NCBI GenBank assembly: GCA_022184915.1
Contig: JAGTJU010000002.1
Coordinates: 496,001 to 560,000 of the forward strand
Reading direction: 5' to 3'
Origin: Myxococcales bacterium
GTDB lineage: Bacteria > Myxococcota_A > Polyangia > Fen-1088
Length of the DNA: 64,000 nt
The notes under the pieces were generated by a model. That model saw only the letters and a list, made by a program, of their open reading frames with translations. It had not been told where the DNA came from and did not search any database. Below, piece after piece: positions 26,421 through 35,590 of this stretch; within the stretch, counting starts at the first letter, position 1, and every line of letters begins with the position of its first letter. The translations under genes were made by a program, and so were the position numbers.

Positions 26421-27971
26421 TCAACCGGGCGAGGCTGGGGCCGGGGCCGGCGTGATCCAATGCAGCGCCCTCATGTAGGGCTTCCGGATGACGGAGGGCA
26501 GTCGCCCCTGCATCTTGGTGAGAAACTCGGCGTCGTCAGGCGCCAAGGTGCGCGTGAGTTTGACGAGCACGAGGAAGACGGCGGCGCCCACCGGGATGCC
26601 CACACACAATCCGGCCACGGGATGAAGCGGCGCCACAACGGCTTCCACGGCGAGGAACATGCCGACACCCGACGCTGCCAGGCGCGCGAAGCGCCCCAGC
26701 GGAACGACCAGACCCGTGTGGCGTACAGCGAAGTACCACAGGCCGATCACGGTGAAGAGCTGCGTGACGCCCTTGACCCAGGCCGCCGCGACGGCGCCCC
26801 CGCCAGGAATCCACCAAAATCCAAGCGCCAGATTGACCACCAACATGGCCAGGCTCCAGCGCACCACGAAGAGCTGCTTTTCGGTGGCGAAGAGGATCTC
26901 GAGCAAGGGAAAGCTGAGGGCGCGCGCCAGGCCGAACAAGCCCAGGATCGTGAGCGGTGCGATCGAGTCCACGTAGCGGATGCCGTAGAGCGTTCGCAGC
27001 GCCGGGCTGGCAAGGGCGGCGAGGCCGAAGGTGGCGGGCAGGGCCACCACGGCCACCACCCAGACCGCTTTGCCACCCAGGTGCCCCACCTCTTTGGGAG
27101 AGGCGCCCTGCTTGACCATCAACGTGGCTCCTGCGGCTGCTGACAAGAGCCGCGGCAACAGCATCAGGTTCTGTACGAGATTGAAGCCCTGGGAGAAAAA
27201 ACCAACCTGCGCGATCGTGGAGTAGTACTGGAGAAAGAGCATCTCGCTGCGGTTCCAGATCACCACCTCGATCGCCAGAAGTAAGCTCTGATGCCAGCAA
27301 AAGCGCACCAAGCGGCGGCGCAGCTCCGGGTCCATCCGAGGCGCGTTTTTCGGCAAGCGCGCCACTTCGTCGCGGTAGTAGTGCCGCCGCACCAGGTAGT
27401 CGGCCGTGCGTCCCAGGAGCAGGGCTGCCGCAATGCCGGGAAGCTCAAGGTGCAGCACGAAGAGCGCCGTCATGAGAGCGATGAAGTTCACGGCGAGGCC
27501 GATGAGAGATGCCTTTGTGGCGAAAGAAAGGTTCTCGGTGCTCCACAAGAGGGACGTGGGCACCCCCATCAAAAACGCCGGCGCCAGGCTCAGCGACGCC
27601 AAGGCCGCGTAAAGCCTGTGTTCGGGGGCCACGACGGAGAAAACGAGGCCGAGACCCGCCGCCGGGATCAGCACGGCCATGGCAACCTGGAAGCGGTGGG
27701 TGGCGCGAATGATCGAGGCCACGCGCTCCATGTCGCCGCGCCCCCGCGCTTCCGAGGCAAATTTTCGGGCGGCGAGGGGCACACCCATCTCGCCCACGAT
27801 CTTGGCCATCGCCGCGACCCAGAGGACGTACTGGAGGTGGCCGTATTTTTCAGGACCCAGGAGCCGTGCCACCGCGACGGAGGTCACGAGCGAAATCACG
27901 GTGCCCCCGACGTTGTCGAGCAGCAGCCACAGGCTGTTCCGGGCGATGGTGGTACCTGCGCTCCGTGGCAT
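26421..27971 (-). CDS. Wzx-type oligosaccharide flippase
   Basis: This 516-residue protein of the MATE/MVF polysaccharide transporter group has about 14 transmembrane helices. It begins with TTIARNSLWLLLDNVGGTVI and VAVARLLGPEKYGHLQYVLW, the typical first helices of RfbX/Wzx proteins, and ends in a polar tail. It should flip the completed undecaprenyl-linked repeat unit to the periplasmic face for the Wzy-like polymerase at 15144. The ATG at 27971 overlaps the stop of the upstream glycosyltransferase as TGATG, so the two are translationally coupled. It is the only flippase found in the locus. Confidence 0.94.
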   Translation of the reverse strand: MPRSAGTTIARNSLWLLLDNVGGTVISLVTSVAVARLLGPEKYGHLQYVLWVAAMAKIVGEMGVPLAARKFASEARGRGDMERVASIIRATHRFQVAMAVLIPAAGLGLVFSVVAPEHRLYAALASLSLAPAFLMGVPTSLLWSTENLSFATKASLIGLAVNFIALMTALFVLHLELPGIAAALLLGRTADYLVRRHYYRDEVARLPKNAPRMDPELRRRLVRFCWHQSLLLAIEVVIWNRSEMLFLQYYSTIAQVGFFSQGFNLVQNLMLLPRLLSAAAGATLMVKQGASPKEVGHLGGKAVWVVAVVALPATFGLAALASPALRTLYGIRYVDSIAPLTILGLFGLARALSFPLLEILFATEKQLFVVRWSLAMLVVNLALGFWWIPGGGAVAAAWVKGVTQLFTVIGLWYFAVRHTGLVVPLGRFARLAASGVGMFLAVEAVVAPLHPVAGLCVGIPVGAAVFLVLVKLTRTLAPDDAEFLTKMQGRLPSVIRKPYMRALHWITPAPAPASPG

Positions 27972-29218
27972 CAGCGGACGAGCTCCCGATAAGCCCGGGT
28001 GACCTGCCTGGTCACATGGCTCCAGTCGTAGGTGTGCCGCACGTGCGCCGCGGCGGCGCGGACCCAGGGGCGCACCCGGGCAGGTTCGCGAAGCGTTTCG
28101 ATGAGGGCGTCGGCCAAGGCCCTGGGATCATCGGCGGGCACCAGCCGCCCTGTGCCTCCGTCGCTGACGATCTCCGGCATGCCCCCGACCTTCGTGGCCA
28201 CCACCGGGACCTCGGCGGCCATGGCTTCCACCAAACTCATTCCGAAGGACTCGCTGAGGGAGGGATTCACGAGCACGTCCGACGCGGCGTAGATTCGGGG
28301 CAATCGGGCGGGAGGCACTTCGCCCGCGAAGGTGACCCGCGTCTTCAAGGCGGAAGGAACCAGGCGTGTGAGCGCGCCGAGGTAATCGTCGTTCCCCGGC
28401 TCGTAAAACCGGCCGAGAGCCCTGACCTCGGGGGCTTCGTCGAGCTTTGCCAGGAAGTCGAGGGGCGTCGGCGCATGGGGGCCCACCAGCTTCAGAGTGG
28501 CCCCGGGGAGGACGTGGGCCACGCGGGTGAAGGCCTCGACCAGCGTGTGAACACCTTTTTCGGGTGACAGACGTCCGACGAAGAGGATGCGTTGCCCCGC
28601 GGGGCGCCGGGTGGAAGGCGCGAACTCAGCCACGTCGACGCCGTTGGGCACCACCCGGCAGCGGGTGCCGAGCGGAGGAAACCGCGCGACGACAGGGTCC
28701 ATCAGGTGTGCGCTGCAGCCCCAGATCCCGTCGGCCTGTGCGATGCGAGGTTCGATGAGGGCAGCAGGCAGCTGCGCCAGCCACGAACAGTGCATGTGAA
28801 GCACGATGCGCGCCTCGGGAAGCACGCGACGCACGATTGGCACGAATTGAGAGAAGTTATGCACGTGCACGACCTCGGCGCCATCGCGCCGGGCCCACGT
28901 GCCCGCCCAGGCGGCGAAGCCCCGATGAAAGGCGTCGTGATCGAAGGGGACGTCTTGCCAGCCAAGGGCATCGAGCCCCCGACGCAGCCACGTGTAGCCG
29001 CGCCTCTTCGGCCAGTAAGGCAGGCGGCGGAACGTGAGGCCGTCTCGTACCTCGAAGGAGGGCTGTCCGGCGTCGTTGCGTGACAGGAACGTGACGGACC
29101 CCTGGCCCGAGGCCACGAAACGACGGGCCGTCTGGTAGGACCAGATGGCGATCGAGTCGGCCCGGTCGACGGGAGGCCGAAAGCGGCTCCAGGGCTGATT
29201 GACCAGGGCGATGCGCAT
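27971..29218 (-). CDS. Glycosyltransferase family 4
   Basis: This GT-B enzyme of 415 residues begins MRIALVNQPWSRFRPPVDRA. It contains VVHVHNFSQFVPI, a donor domain start RILFVGRLSPEKGVHTLVEA and the donor signature NPSLSESFGMSLVEAMAAEVP with E-x7-E. The ATG at 29218 is selected because the fold starts there; a reading to 29317 would add residues unlike the family. It is cotranscribed with the flippase and divergent from the GT2 gene at 29373, with about 150 bp between for two promoters. Confidence 0.93.
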   Translation of the reverse strand: MRIALVNQPWSRFRPPVDRADSIAIWSYQTARRFVASGQGSVTFLSRNDAGQPSFEVRDGLTFRRLPYWPKRRGYTWLRRGLDALGWQDVPFDHDAFHRGFAAWAGTWARRDGAEVVHVHNFSQFVPIVRRVLPEARIVLHMHCSWLAQLPAALIEPRIAQADGIWGCSAHLMDPVVARFPPLGTRCRVVPNGVDVAEFAPSTRRPAGQRILFVGRLSPEKGVHTLVEAFTRVAHVLPGATLKLVGPHAPTPLDFLAKLDEAPEVRALGRFYEPGNDDYLGALTRLVPSALKTRVTFAGEVPPARLPRIYAASDVLVNPSLSESFGMSLVEAMAAEVPVVATKVGGMPEIVSDGGTGRLVPADDPRALADALIETLREPARVRPWVRAAAAHVRHTYDWSHVTRQVTRAYRELVR

Positions 29219-29372
29219 CGGTGACAGTGTTTGCAGGGTAGTGGCACAGTGCAACGTGGGCAAGAGCTCTGCGAAATCCGTGCCTCGGCAGAGGCGCGAG
29301 GCACCTCGGCCATGCATGACGGCGTTCAGTTGCGAACGCGGCCTGGTTTCTGCTTACATCACGAAGGACGCC

Positions 29373-30290
29373 ATGACACCAAAGCTCAGCGTGGGATTGC
29401 CGGTCTATAACGGCGAGACGTTCCTGGGGGCCGCACTCGATTCGTTGCTGGGACAGACGTTCGGTGATTTCGAACTCATCGTCTCCGACAACGCCTCGAC
29501 CGATGGCACGCAAGACCTGATCGCTGGATACGCTCGCAAAGACGCCCGGATAAAGCATCACCGCAACGCAAAGAACATCGGTGCGGCGCCGAACTTCAAC
29601 CGCGTTCTCGAACTGGCACGTGCGCCCCTTTTCAAGTGGGCCGCTCACGACGACCGTCTCGAACCCGGCTTCCTGGCCGCCTGCGTGGCTGCCCTCGATG
29701 CCGACCCGGGTGTGGTTTTGGCGTACACCGAGGTCAAGCTGACCGGAGAGTCTGGTGATGAAGGTATTTACCGGAATCAGCTACCTACGGACCACGACGA
29801 CCCGGTGGTGCGGTTCGAGGCGTTGCTAGCGTCGCACGAGTGCTACGAGATCTTCGGTGTGATTCGCCGTGAAGCGCTGGAGCGGGCGGGCGCCATGGGA
29901 GCTTACGCGCACGGCGACGGCGTGCTGCTGGGCCGCCTTGCCTTGCGGGGGCGCTTCTTCCAGGTGCCCGAACCGCTCTTCATCTGGCGCCGGCATGCCG
30001 CGCAGTCGATGTCGCGCTTCAAGGGCGATTACCGTTCGTACGCCGTCTGGTTCAACCCCTCCCTCAAAGGCAAGCGCGTGTTTCCCTATTGGAAGCTCTA
30101 TTGGGAGCAGGTCCGCTCGGTAGACCAGGCACCGCTTTCACCGCGGGATCGCCTGCGCTGCTACCGGCGGCTCGCGCGCTCTGCCCGTCACCGGCGTCAT
30201 CGCTTGATAGGCGACGTGAAGTTCCACGCACAAGATCTCCTCAGGGCCACGTTGGGCACGGGCAAGCCTCCCGCAGCTCCCATGATGTAG
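29373..30290 (+). CDS. Glycosyltransferase family 2
   Basis: This 305-residue GT-A enzyme has the opening LSVGLPVYNGETFLGAALDS, SDNASTDGTQDLI, the DxD-equivalent FKWAAHDDRLEPGF, and a C-terminal basic helical extension (RLRCYRRLARSARHRRHR) that may bind the membrane surface. It should use a nucleotide sugar to extend the EPS unit. The ATG at 29373 follows the ribosome-binding site GAAGGACGCC. A frame open upstream to 29199 would overlap the divergent GT4 gene and is not used. The phosphatase-superfamily gene follows 125 bp downstream. Confidence 0.93.
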   Translation: MTPKLSVGLPVYNGETFLGAALDSLLGQTFGDFELIVSDNASTDGTQDLIAGYARKDARIKHHRNAKNIGAAPNFNRVLELARAPLFKWAAHDDRLEPGFLAACVAALDADPGVVLAYTEVKLTGESGDEGIYRNQLPTDHDDPVVRFEALLASHECYEIFGVIRREALERAGAMGAYAHGDGVLLGRLALRGRFFQVPEPLFIWRRHAAQSMSRFKGDYRSYAVWFNPSLKGKRVFPYWKLYWEQVRSVDQAPLSPRDRLRCYRRLARSARHRRHRLIGDVKFHAQDLLRATLGTGKPPAAPMM

Positions 30291-30415
30291 GTCCGAGGGG
30301 CGGCGCGTGTCACCACCCTTTCGGTGCGTGTGCTGCCGATGTTTTCGGTGGGCAACGCCTGAAAGGGTCACGAAGATCCGCTACCCTTTCCGCTGCCCCG
30401 GGGGCGAGGTGGTCA

Positions 30416-31873
30416 ATGCAAGCGCGAAAAGTTCTCCTGCTCGAGTTCAACGAAATCAACTGGATGGTCGTGGATCGGCTCCTCGAACAGCGCGGGGCTT
30501 CGGCTTTTCCCAACTTCGTTCGCCTGCGCCGCGAGGGCGCCTGGGCAGCGCCGGTGGCGCAGGAGGTTTCGCCCCACCTCGACCCTTGGATTACCTGGGT
30601 CTCGGTGCATACGGGTGTCCCCAGGGAAGTTCATGGGGCCACGGTTCTCGAACAAGACGGCGCTACCATCAACGCGCGCCGCATCTGGGACTACGCCGTT
30701 GAAGCGGGTCGCTCCGTGGGGATCTTCGGCAGCATCGGGGCTTATCCCCCGCGACCCGTTCCTGGCTTCGTGGTGCCGGGGCCCTTTGCGCCGGGAAACG
30801 AAACCTTCCCGGCATTCCTCGAGCCCGTTCAAGCCCTGAACCGCAGGTATACGCAGGTGCACAACAAAACCGGGGAAGAGGGTGGCCTCGTGGACATGGC
30901 CAGGCAAGGGCTCGAGCTATTCGGACTGGGGCTGCGTCCGAAGACCTGCGCCCAGGCGGCCTGGCAGCTGGCGCGCGAGCGCACCAAGCCCCATTCGAAA
31001 TGGAAGCGCGTCAGCCTGCAGCCACTGGTCAATTTCGACTTCTTTTCTCAGCTCTACCGGCGCTACCGGCCCGAGTTTGCCACGTGGCACACGAATCACG
31101 CTGCGCACTACATGCACCATTACTGGCGCGCGTGGGACGACTCGCAGTTCCTGACGAAGAGCTCTCCTGAAGAAAAGGAACGGTACGGTGAAGCCGTCGA
31201 ATACGGCTACCGCGTGTGCGACGAGCTTCTCGGCCGCTTCCTCGAGCTCATCGACGACGATACGGTGATGGTTCTGGCTTCGAGCATGGGACAAAAGCCC
31301 TTCGTGACCGAGCGCTACAAATCCGGAAAAGTCGTGGTCAGGCTCAAGCATACGGAGACCTTTTTGCGCCGCATCGGCGCCGAAGGGGTGACCGAGATCG
31401 TGCCCACCATGATTCCGCAAGTGAACGTTCGTGTGCCGGATCCCGAACGCCGTGAGCGCTGCAAGATGCTCGTCACCCAGGTGGAGCGCATCGTGGGGGG
31501 AAAGGTCGAGCCTGCCATCAATTTCGCGGAAGCCGCCGACATCCTCACGCTCACGCCGCGGGGATTGACCGAGGTGCCCGACCAGGTCACCGTGCGGCTG
31601 CCCACGCCCGAAGGGCATGTCCAGGAAGTACCCCTCGAGGAGGTTTTTGCCTGTGATACCCCCACGCCCAAGCAGGGCATGCATGACCCGCGCGGCCTTC
31701 TCGTTTTTTTTGGCCGGGGCATCAAGCCTGGTCTTCATCTTCCGGACACCACCAACCTCGACATCGCGCCCACCTTGCTCGAACTGATGGGTGTTCCCGT
31801 GCCTCAGATCATGACGGGGCGGGTGCTGAGGGAAGCCTGGGAGAGCCGGGCGGCTGCGACCGCCGCCGCCTGA
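30416..31873 (+). CDS. Alkaline phosphatase-superfamily (phosphodiesterase/pyrophosphatase-like) protein with altered metal motifs
   Basis: The protein has 485 residues and the fold order of type I phosphodiesterase / nucleotide pyrophosphatase proteins. The N-terminal strand is VLLLEFNEINW, the nucleophile region WITWVSVHTGVPREVHG carries a Thr at the expected place, and the C-terminus GMHDPRGLLVFFGRGI with DIAPTLLELMGVPVP is typical. The usual Ser-Asp-His-Gly metal motif reads ASSMGQKPF here, and the first Asp ligand is replaced by Glu/Asn, so two or more canonical ligands are missing. No signal peptide is seen. The ATG at 30416 follows GAGGTGGTCA. An EPS role is inferred from location only. 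Confidence 0.85.
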   Translation: MQARKVLLLEFNEINWMVVDRLLEQRGASAFPNFVRLRREGAWAAPVAQEVSPHLDPWITWVSVHTGVPREVHGATVLEQDGATINARRIWDYAVEAGRSVGIFGSIGAYPPRPVPGFVVPGPFAPGNETFPAFLEPVQALNRRYTQVHNKTGEEGGLVDMARQGLELFGLGLRPKTCAQAAWQLARERTKPHSKWKRVSLQPLVNFDFFSQLYRRYRPEFATWHTNHAAHYMHHYWRAWDDSQFLTKSSPEEKERYGEAVEYGYRVCDELLGRFLELIDDDTVMVLASSMGQKPFVTERYKSGKVVVRLKHTETFLRRIGAEGVTEIVPTMIPQVNVRVPDPERRERCKMLVTQVERIVGGKVEPAINFAEAADILTLTPRGLTEVPDQVTVRLPTPEGHVQEVPLEEVFACDTPTPKQGMHDPRGLLVFFGRGIKPGLHLPDTTNLDIAPTLLELMGVPVPQIMTGRVLREAWESRAAATAAA

Positions 31874-31899
31874 GTCCCGCGCTGACCGGCGTACGGGAC
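31874..31899. terminator. Short inverted repeat in a convergent gap
   Basis: GTCCCG (31874-31879) pairs with CGGGAC (31894-31899) around a 14-base loop, and fills the 27-bp gap between two converging genes. There is no T-run. It may act as a bidirectional terminator, but the stem is short. Confidence 0.3.
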
Positions 31900-31900
31900 A

Positions 31901-33082
31901 CTAAACGACGCGCACGTCGACTTGGTGTCCCAAGGCCCGGAGCTGGCTCCTGATTTCGGCTTCGTAGACGGGGTTCATGACCAGGACCGTGTCCAGACTA
32001 CCGGCTGCGTGCGCGGTGGGTGACGTCACGACATGCCCGGTCCCTGGAACGTGCCGGCCGTGCTTGTTGGGATTGAGGTCGATGATGGCGGCAAGCTGCC
32101 GTGCCTCCGGAATCACGTTGATGAACGTAACTCCCTTCGAGCCCGTGCCCCACAATGCCACGCGCTTGCCCTCAGAGTGCCATGCGGCCAGTGCCGAACG
32201 CCAGGCGGCGATCTTGGCAGCATGGTGCCTGGCGAATCCGTCCACCAAGCCTGACAGGGCAGCAAGTTCAGGCCCCGGGAGGGTAGCCACCAGATCCGGA
32301 CCTTCGGCCCGGGCCTCCACGCACAGGAACTGATCCCCGTACGCGGTGTAGAGGCGCGCGAGCGAAAACCCACAGCGGCGGAAGAGCCGCGCGAGTGAGT
32401 GGGGAGAGAAGTACGAGCAGTGCTCGTAGATCAGGTCCCAAATCCCAAGGTCTTCGAGCGTGAAGAGCACATTGGGCACCTCGAAATACACCGCAGATCC
32501 GGAGCGCAGTCCTGCCGCCTCGCGTACCCAGTTGGTGAAGGGCAAGGGCTCGTCGATGTGTTCGAGCACGTGTCGACACACGATGAGGTCGGCCAGCCTG
32601 TCCCGGTGAGCGCGTGAGTAGTGGTCGCGGATGACCTCGAGCCCCTCCGGGGCGGGACCAAGCCGCGCGGGATCGAAGCTGGCGTCGAAGCCAAGACCTC
32701 GGTTGCCCCCGGCCCGGCAGAGCAGCGCCAGGAACTCTCCTTTCCCACAGCCAATCTCGATCACGTCTTTTTCGTGAACGTCGTAGGTCTCGACCAGCCG
32801 GTGAGCGAGCGCCTCGGCATAACTTTGGAAGTGCGGCGAGAAGTGCAGAGAGTTTTCGTAGTGGGGGCTGTAGGCGACCCGCCGCGGGTCGAAGGCCGTA
32901 TTGTAGACGTGACCGCATCCCGCACAGAATCCGAGCACGATGTCGCCCCGGGGCGCGGCCTTGGCCTTTGCTTCGCTGTCCCACAGCACGTTGCAGAACA
33001 CCGGGACGTCCGGCATCTCGCAGAAGACCCGCAGAGGCCCTGCTTCGCAGGCGGGACAGATGACAGGGGCGGTGAGCTTCAC
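31901..33082 (-). CDS. Class I SAM methyltransferase, sugar C-methyltransferase-like (copy 1)
   Basis: The 393 residues fall into three parts. An N-terminal zinc-binding region has paired Cys (VICPACEAG and GFCAGCGHVYN), a Rossmann SAM-binding core carries motif I VIEIGCGKGEFLALL, and a C-terminal domain contains GKRVALWGTGSKGVTF and HGRHVPGTGHVV. The same order is seen in NDP-hexose C-methyltransferases. It is the last gene of the leftward rfbF-SDR-methyltransferase operon, 13 bp after copy 2. The substrate may be a CDP-keto-sugar made by the operon. Regiochemistry cannot be read from sequence. Confidence 0.9.
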   Translation of the reverse strand: MKLTAPVICPACEAGPLRVFCEMPDVPVFCNVLWDSEAKAKAAPRGDIVLGFCAGCGHVYNTAFDPRRVAYSPHYENSLHFSPHFQSYAEALAHRLVETYDVHEKDVIEIGCGKGEFLALLCRAGGNRGLGFDASFDPARLGPAPEGLEVIRDHYSRAHRDRLADLIVCRHVLEHIDEPLPFTNWVREAAGLRSGSAVYFEVPNVLFTLEDLGIWDLIYEHCSYFSPHSLARLFRRCGFSLARLYTAYGDQFLCVEARAEGPDLVATLPGPELAALSGLVDGFARHHAAKIAAWRSALAAWHSEGKRVALWGTGSKGVTFINVIPEARQLAAIIDLNPNKHGRHVPGTGHVVTSPTAHAAGSLDTVLVMNPVYEAEIRSQLRALGHQVDVRVV

Positions 33083-33095
33083 GGGCTGCCCCCCC

Positions 33096-34298
33096 CTACG
33101 CAGGTACGATCTGTGGCGAAAGGCCCATGTCCGAAAGCGAGGCTGCGATCTCTTCGCAGTAGATCGGATTCATCACGAGCACGACGTCAGGCTTGTATTC
33201 GGCCATCTTCGCGGGAGGCACGATCTCGTGCCCGGTTCCTGGCATAAACTTTCCCTGGCGAAAAGGGTTGATGTCCACGACGTAGCCGATCTCGTCGCCC
33301 AGCCCCAAGGTGGTCAAAAAGGAAACGCCCTTCGAACTCGAACCCCAGATCACGACGCGTTTGCCTTCCTTGGCATAGCCGCCGATCTGTCGTTTCCAAC
33401 GGGCCAGGGTGTCCCGGGCGATGGTCTTGAAGCGATCGACCGTCGCCGCAAGCTGCTTCAAATCGTCCTCGCCGGGAAACAGCTGCGGTGCCGCCTCAGG
33501 CGTCGCGATCGGACGGGCCTCGATGACCAGGTACTGATCCTCGAAGTCCTTTTGCAGGTTCAGGACCTTGAACCCACACGCCCGGAACAGGCGCCCCAGG
33601 GATCCCAGGCTGAAATACGAGCAATGTTCGTAATAGATATCCCAAAAGGCCACTTCGCTGAGCACGCGCTCCACGTCGGGAATCTCGAAGAACACGATGG
33701 TGTCCGGGTGCTTGTCGATGGCCCGGCGCACGATGTTCACGAACGCCTTGACCGGTTGGATGTGCTCCAGCGTGTGCCGGCACGCCATGAACTCTCCGGT
33801 CAGCTCCCCGTAGGCCTCGGAGTAGAAGTCCTGGATGAAGCGGATGCGTTCCCAGGCCTCGCTATGTTGTTGCCGTTCGGGAATGATGCCCGGATCGATG
33901 CCGATGCCGCTGTTGTGCCCGAGGGCACAAATCAGCTCGAGAAAGTCTCCCTTGCCGCACCCGATCTCCACCACCTTCTTGTTGCGGACGTCGTAGGTCT
34001 CTATGAGGCGCAGGGTGAGCGCTCTCAAGAAGGCGTTGAAGCGGGGCGAGAACCCCTGGGACTCCTCGCACTTTGTCGAGTACTCGTGGACCGAAGCGTC
34101 GAAGACAACGTTCTGCACGAAGCCGCACGTCCGACAAAAGCCCAGCTTCAGGCTGCCTTGAGGGTAGCGCTGCGCTTCCTCGCGAGAGTCCATCAGCAAG
34201 GTGCTGTGGACCGGGACGTCATCGACTTCGAAGAAGATCTCGGGCTCGGGCTCACCGCAGGCCTGACAGAAAAAGGGTGCCTGGCTTTGCGAGTTCAT
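33096..34298 (-). CDS. Class I SAM methyltransferase, sugar C-methyltransferase-like (copy 2)
   Basis: This 400-residue paralogue of the following gene has the same parts: N-terminal Cys pairs (FFCQACGEPE, GFCRTCGFVQN), SAM motif VVEIGCGKGDFLELI, and C-terminal GKRVVIWGSSSKGVSF with QGKFMPGTGHEI. The resemblance to copy 1 across all three parts suggests tandem duplication followed by divergence. Its start ATG overlaps the stop of copy 3 as ATGA, so expression is coupled. It may act on a different position or a different intermediate from its neighbours. Confidence 0.91.
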   Translation of the reverse strand: MNSQSQAPFFCQACGEPEPEIFFEVDDVPVHSTLLMDSREEAQRYPQGSLKLGFCRTCGFVQNVVFDASVHEYSTKCEESQGFSPRFNAFLRALTLRLIETYDVRNKKVVEIGCGKGDFLELICALGHNSGIGIDPGIIPERQQHSEAWERIRFIQDFYSEAYGELTGEFMACRHTLEHIQPVKAFVNIVRRAIDKHPDTIVFFEIPDVERVLSEVAFWDIYYEHCSYFSLGSLGRLFRACGFKVLNLQKDFEDQYLVIEARPIATPEAAPQLFPGEDDLKQLAATVDRFKTIARDTLARWKRQIGGYAKEGKRVVIWGSSSKGVSFLTTLGLGDEIGYVVDINPFRQGKFMPGTGHEIVPPAKMAEYKPDVVLVMNPIYCEEIAASLSDMGLSPQIVPA

Positions 34299-35590
34299 AC
34301 GATCACCGGGGAGGGGATGGGAACGATGAACTTGCCGCCCCGAGCACGATACTCCGCTTGTTGCCCAAGAATTTCGTCCTTGAAGTTCCAGGGGAGAATC
34401 AGTGTGTAGTCGGGCTGTTCCTGGAGCAGCGTTTCGACGGGCTTGATCGGAACGTGCACACCCGGCATGTAGCGGCCGTGCTTGTGAACGTTGCGATCCA
34501 CCACGAACGCGATCAGGTCCGTTCCAAGCCCCACATAGTTGAGGAGAATGGTGCCCTTGGCGGCGGCGCCGTAGGCTGCCAGCCGTTTGCCTTCGCCCTT
34601 GAGGCGCTTGACCAGGGTCAGCAGGGTCTCCTTCACTTCACGCACGCGGCCTGCAAAGTCCGCGAAGTGACTGGGCCGGTCGAGTCCTTCATGCTGTTCA
34701 CGGGTCAAAAAGGCCTCTACGGAGGGCCCCGGGCTCTCCTGTTTGCCCACGTAGACGCGAAGACTACCACCGTGAATGTCGACGTGTTTCACCTCGTTGA
34801 GGTAAAGCCCGTGACGCCTGAACAGCGGGATGAGTGCGGTGACCGAGAAGTAACAGAGGTGTTCATGGTAGATCGTGTCGAATTCGCACTTCTGGACCAG
34901 GTCGCGCAGGTAGGGGAACTCGAGCACGCCCACGCCGTCGTCCTTGAGGATGTGTGCGAGGCCCGCCACGAAGCCGTTCGTGTCAGCCACGTGCGCCAGA
35001 ACGTTGTTGGCATGAACCACGTCAGCAACCCGTCCTTGCGCGCGCAGCGACTTGCCGAGCGCCTCTCCGAAGAAGTCGCAGAGCGTCGGAATGCCGCGTT
35101 CGTTGGCCGTCTTCGCCTGACCTTCCGCCGGATCGATCCCCTGCACGGGGATTCCCCGCTTTTGGTAGAACTGCAAGAGATAGCCGTCGTTCGAGGCCAG
35201 CTCGATGACGAGGCTCTGCGGGCCGAGCGCCCGCGAAGCGATGAGAGCCTCCACGTTCTTGCGGGAATGCGCGAGCAGGGCATCCGAGAACGACGAGTAG
35301 TAAACGTAGTCCTTCGAGAAGAGCTCTTCAGGAGGCACCGTCTGCGTGATCTGTACGAGCGCACAGTCGTGGCAGATTGCCGTGTCGAGGGGATATTTGT
35401 TTTCCGGCTGATCCAGCTGGTCAGGCCGCCGGAGCGCATCTGAGGGGGGCATCAGGCCCAGGTCCAGGAAAACACCTACACGCTCTGAACCACACGAGCG
35501 GCAGCGAAAGCCTTCCGGAGGCTTCGTGAACCGCGCAAATGCCGCGTCCTCCGTGGCCGAGGCGTGAAGACCGCTGGGCTGCATCGTCAT
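34295..35590 (-). CDS. NDP-sugar C-methyltransferase (copy 3, canonical form)
   Basis: The product has 431 residues. The N-terminal zinc-type region (FRCRSCGSERVGVFLDLG, ICHDCALVQ) is followed by the SAM motif VIELASNDGYLLQFYQ, which is the form typical of TylC3/NovU-class sugar C-methyltransferases, then YHEHLCYFSVTAL, and a C-terminal domain with GKRLAAYGAAAKGTILL and HGRYMPGVHVPI. The ATG at 35590 overlaps the stop of the SDR gene (ATGA) and has AAGGGGGACC upstream. This copy is the best candidate to C-methylate the sugar intermediate; copies 1 and 2 carry an EIGCGKG motif instead. Confidence 0.93.
   Translation of the reverse strand: MTMQPSGLHASATEDAAFARFTKPPEGFRCRSCGSERVGVFLDLGLMPPSDALRRPDQLDQPENKYPLDTAICHDCALVQITQTVPPEELFSKDYVYYSSFSDALLAHSRKNVEALIASRALGPQSLVIELASNDGYLLQFYQKRGIPVQGIDPAEGQAKTANERGIPTLCDFFGEALGKSLRAQGRVADVVHANNVLAHVADTNGFVAGLAHILKDDGVGVLEFPYLRDLVQKCEFDTIYHEHLCYFSVTALIPLFRRHGLYLNEVKHVDIHGGSLRVYVGKQESPGPSVEAFLTREQHEGLDRPSHFADFAGRVREVKETLLTLVKRLKGEGKRLAAYGAAAKGTILLNYVGLGTDLIAFVVDRNVHKHGRYMPGVHVPIKPVETLLQEQPDYTLILPWNFKDEILGQQAEYRARGGKFIVPIPSPVIV

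Noticed and set aside
26131-26460. Alternative minus-strand frame overlapping the small membrane protein
   Set aside because: Composition is not protein-like and it competes with a frame that contains a clean membrane helix.
32940-34409. Long plus-strand open frame opposite methyltransferase copy 2
   Set aside because: Antisense of a gene with clear SAM and Cys motifs; no start signal or protein-like composition.
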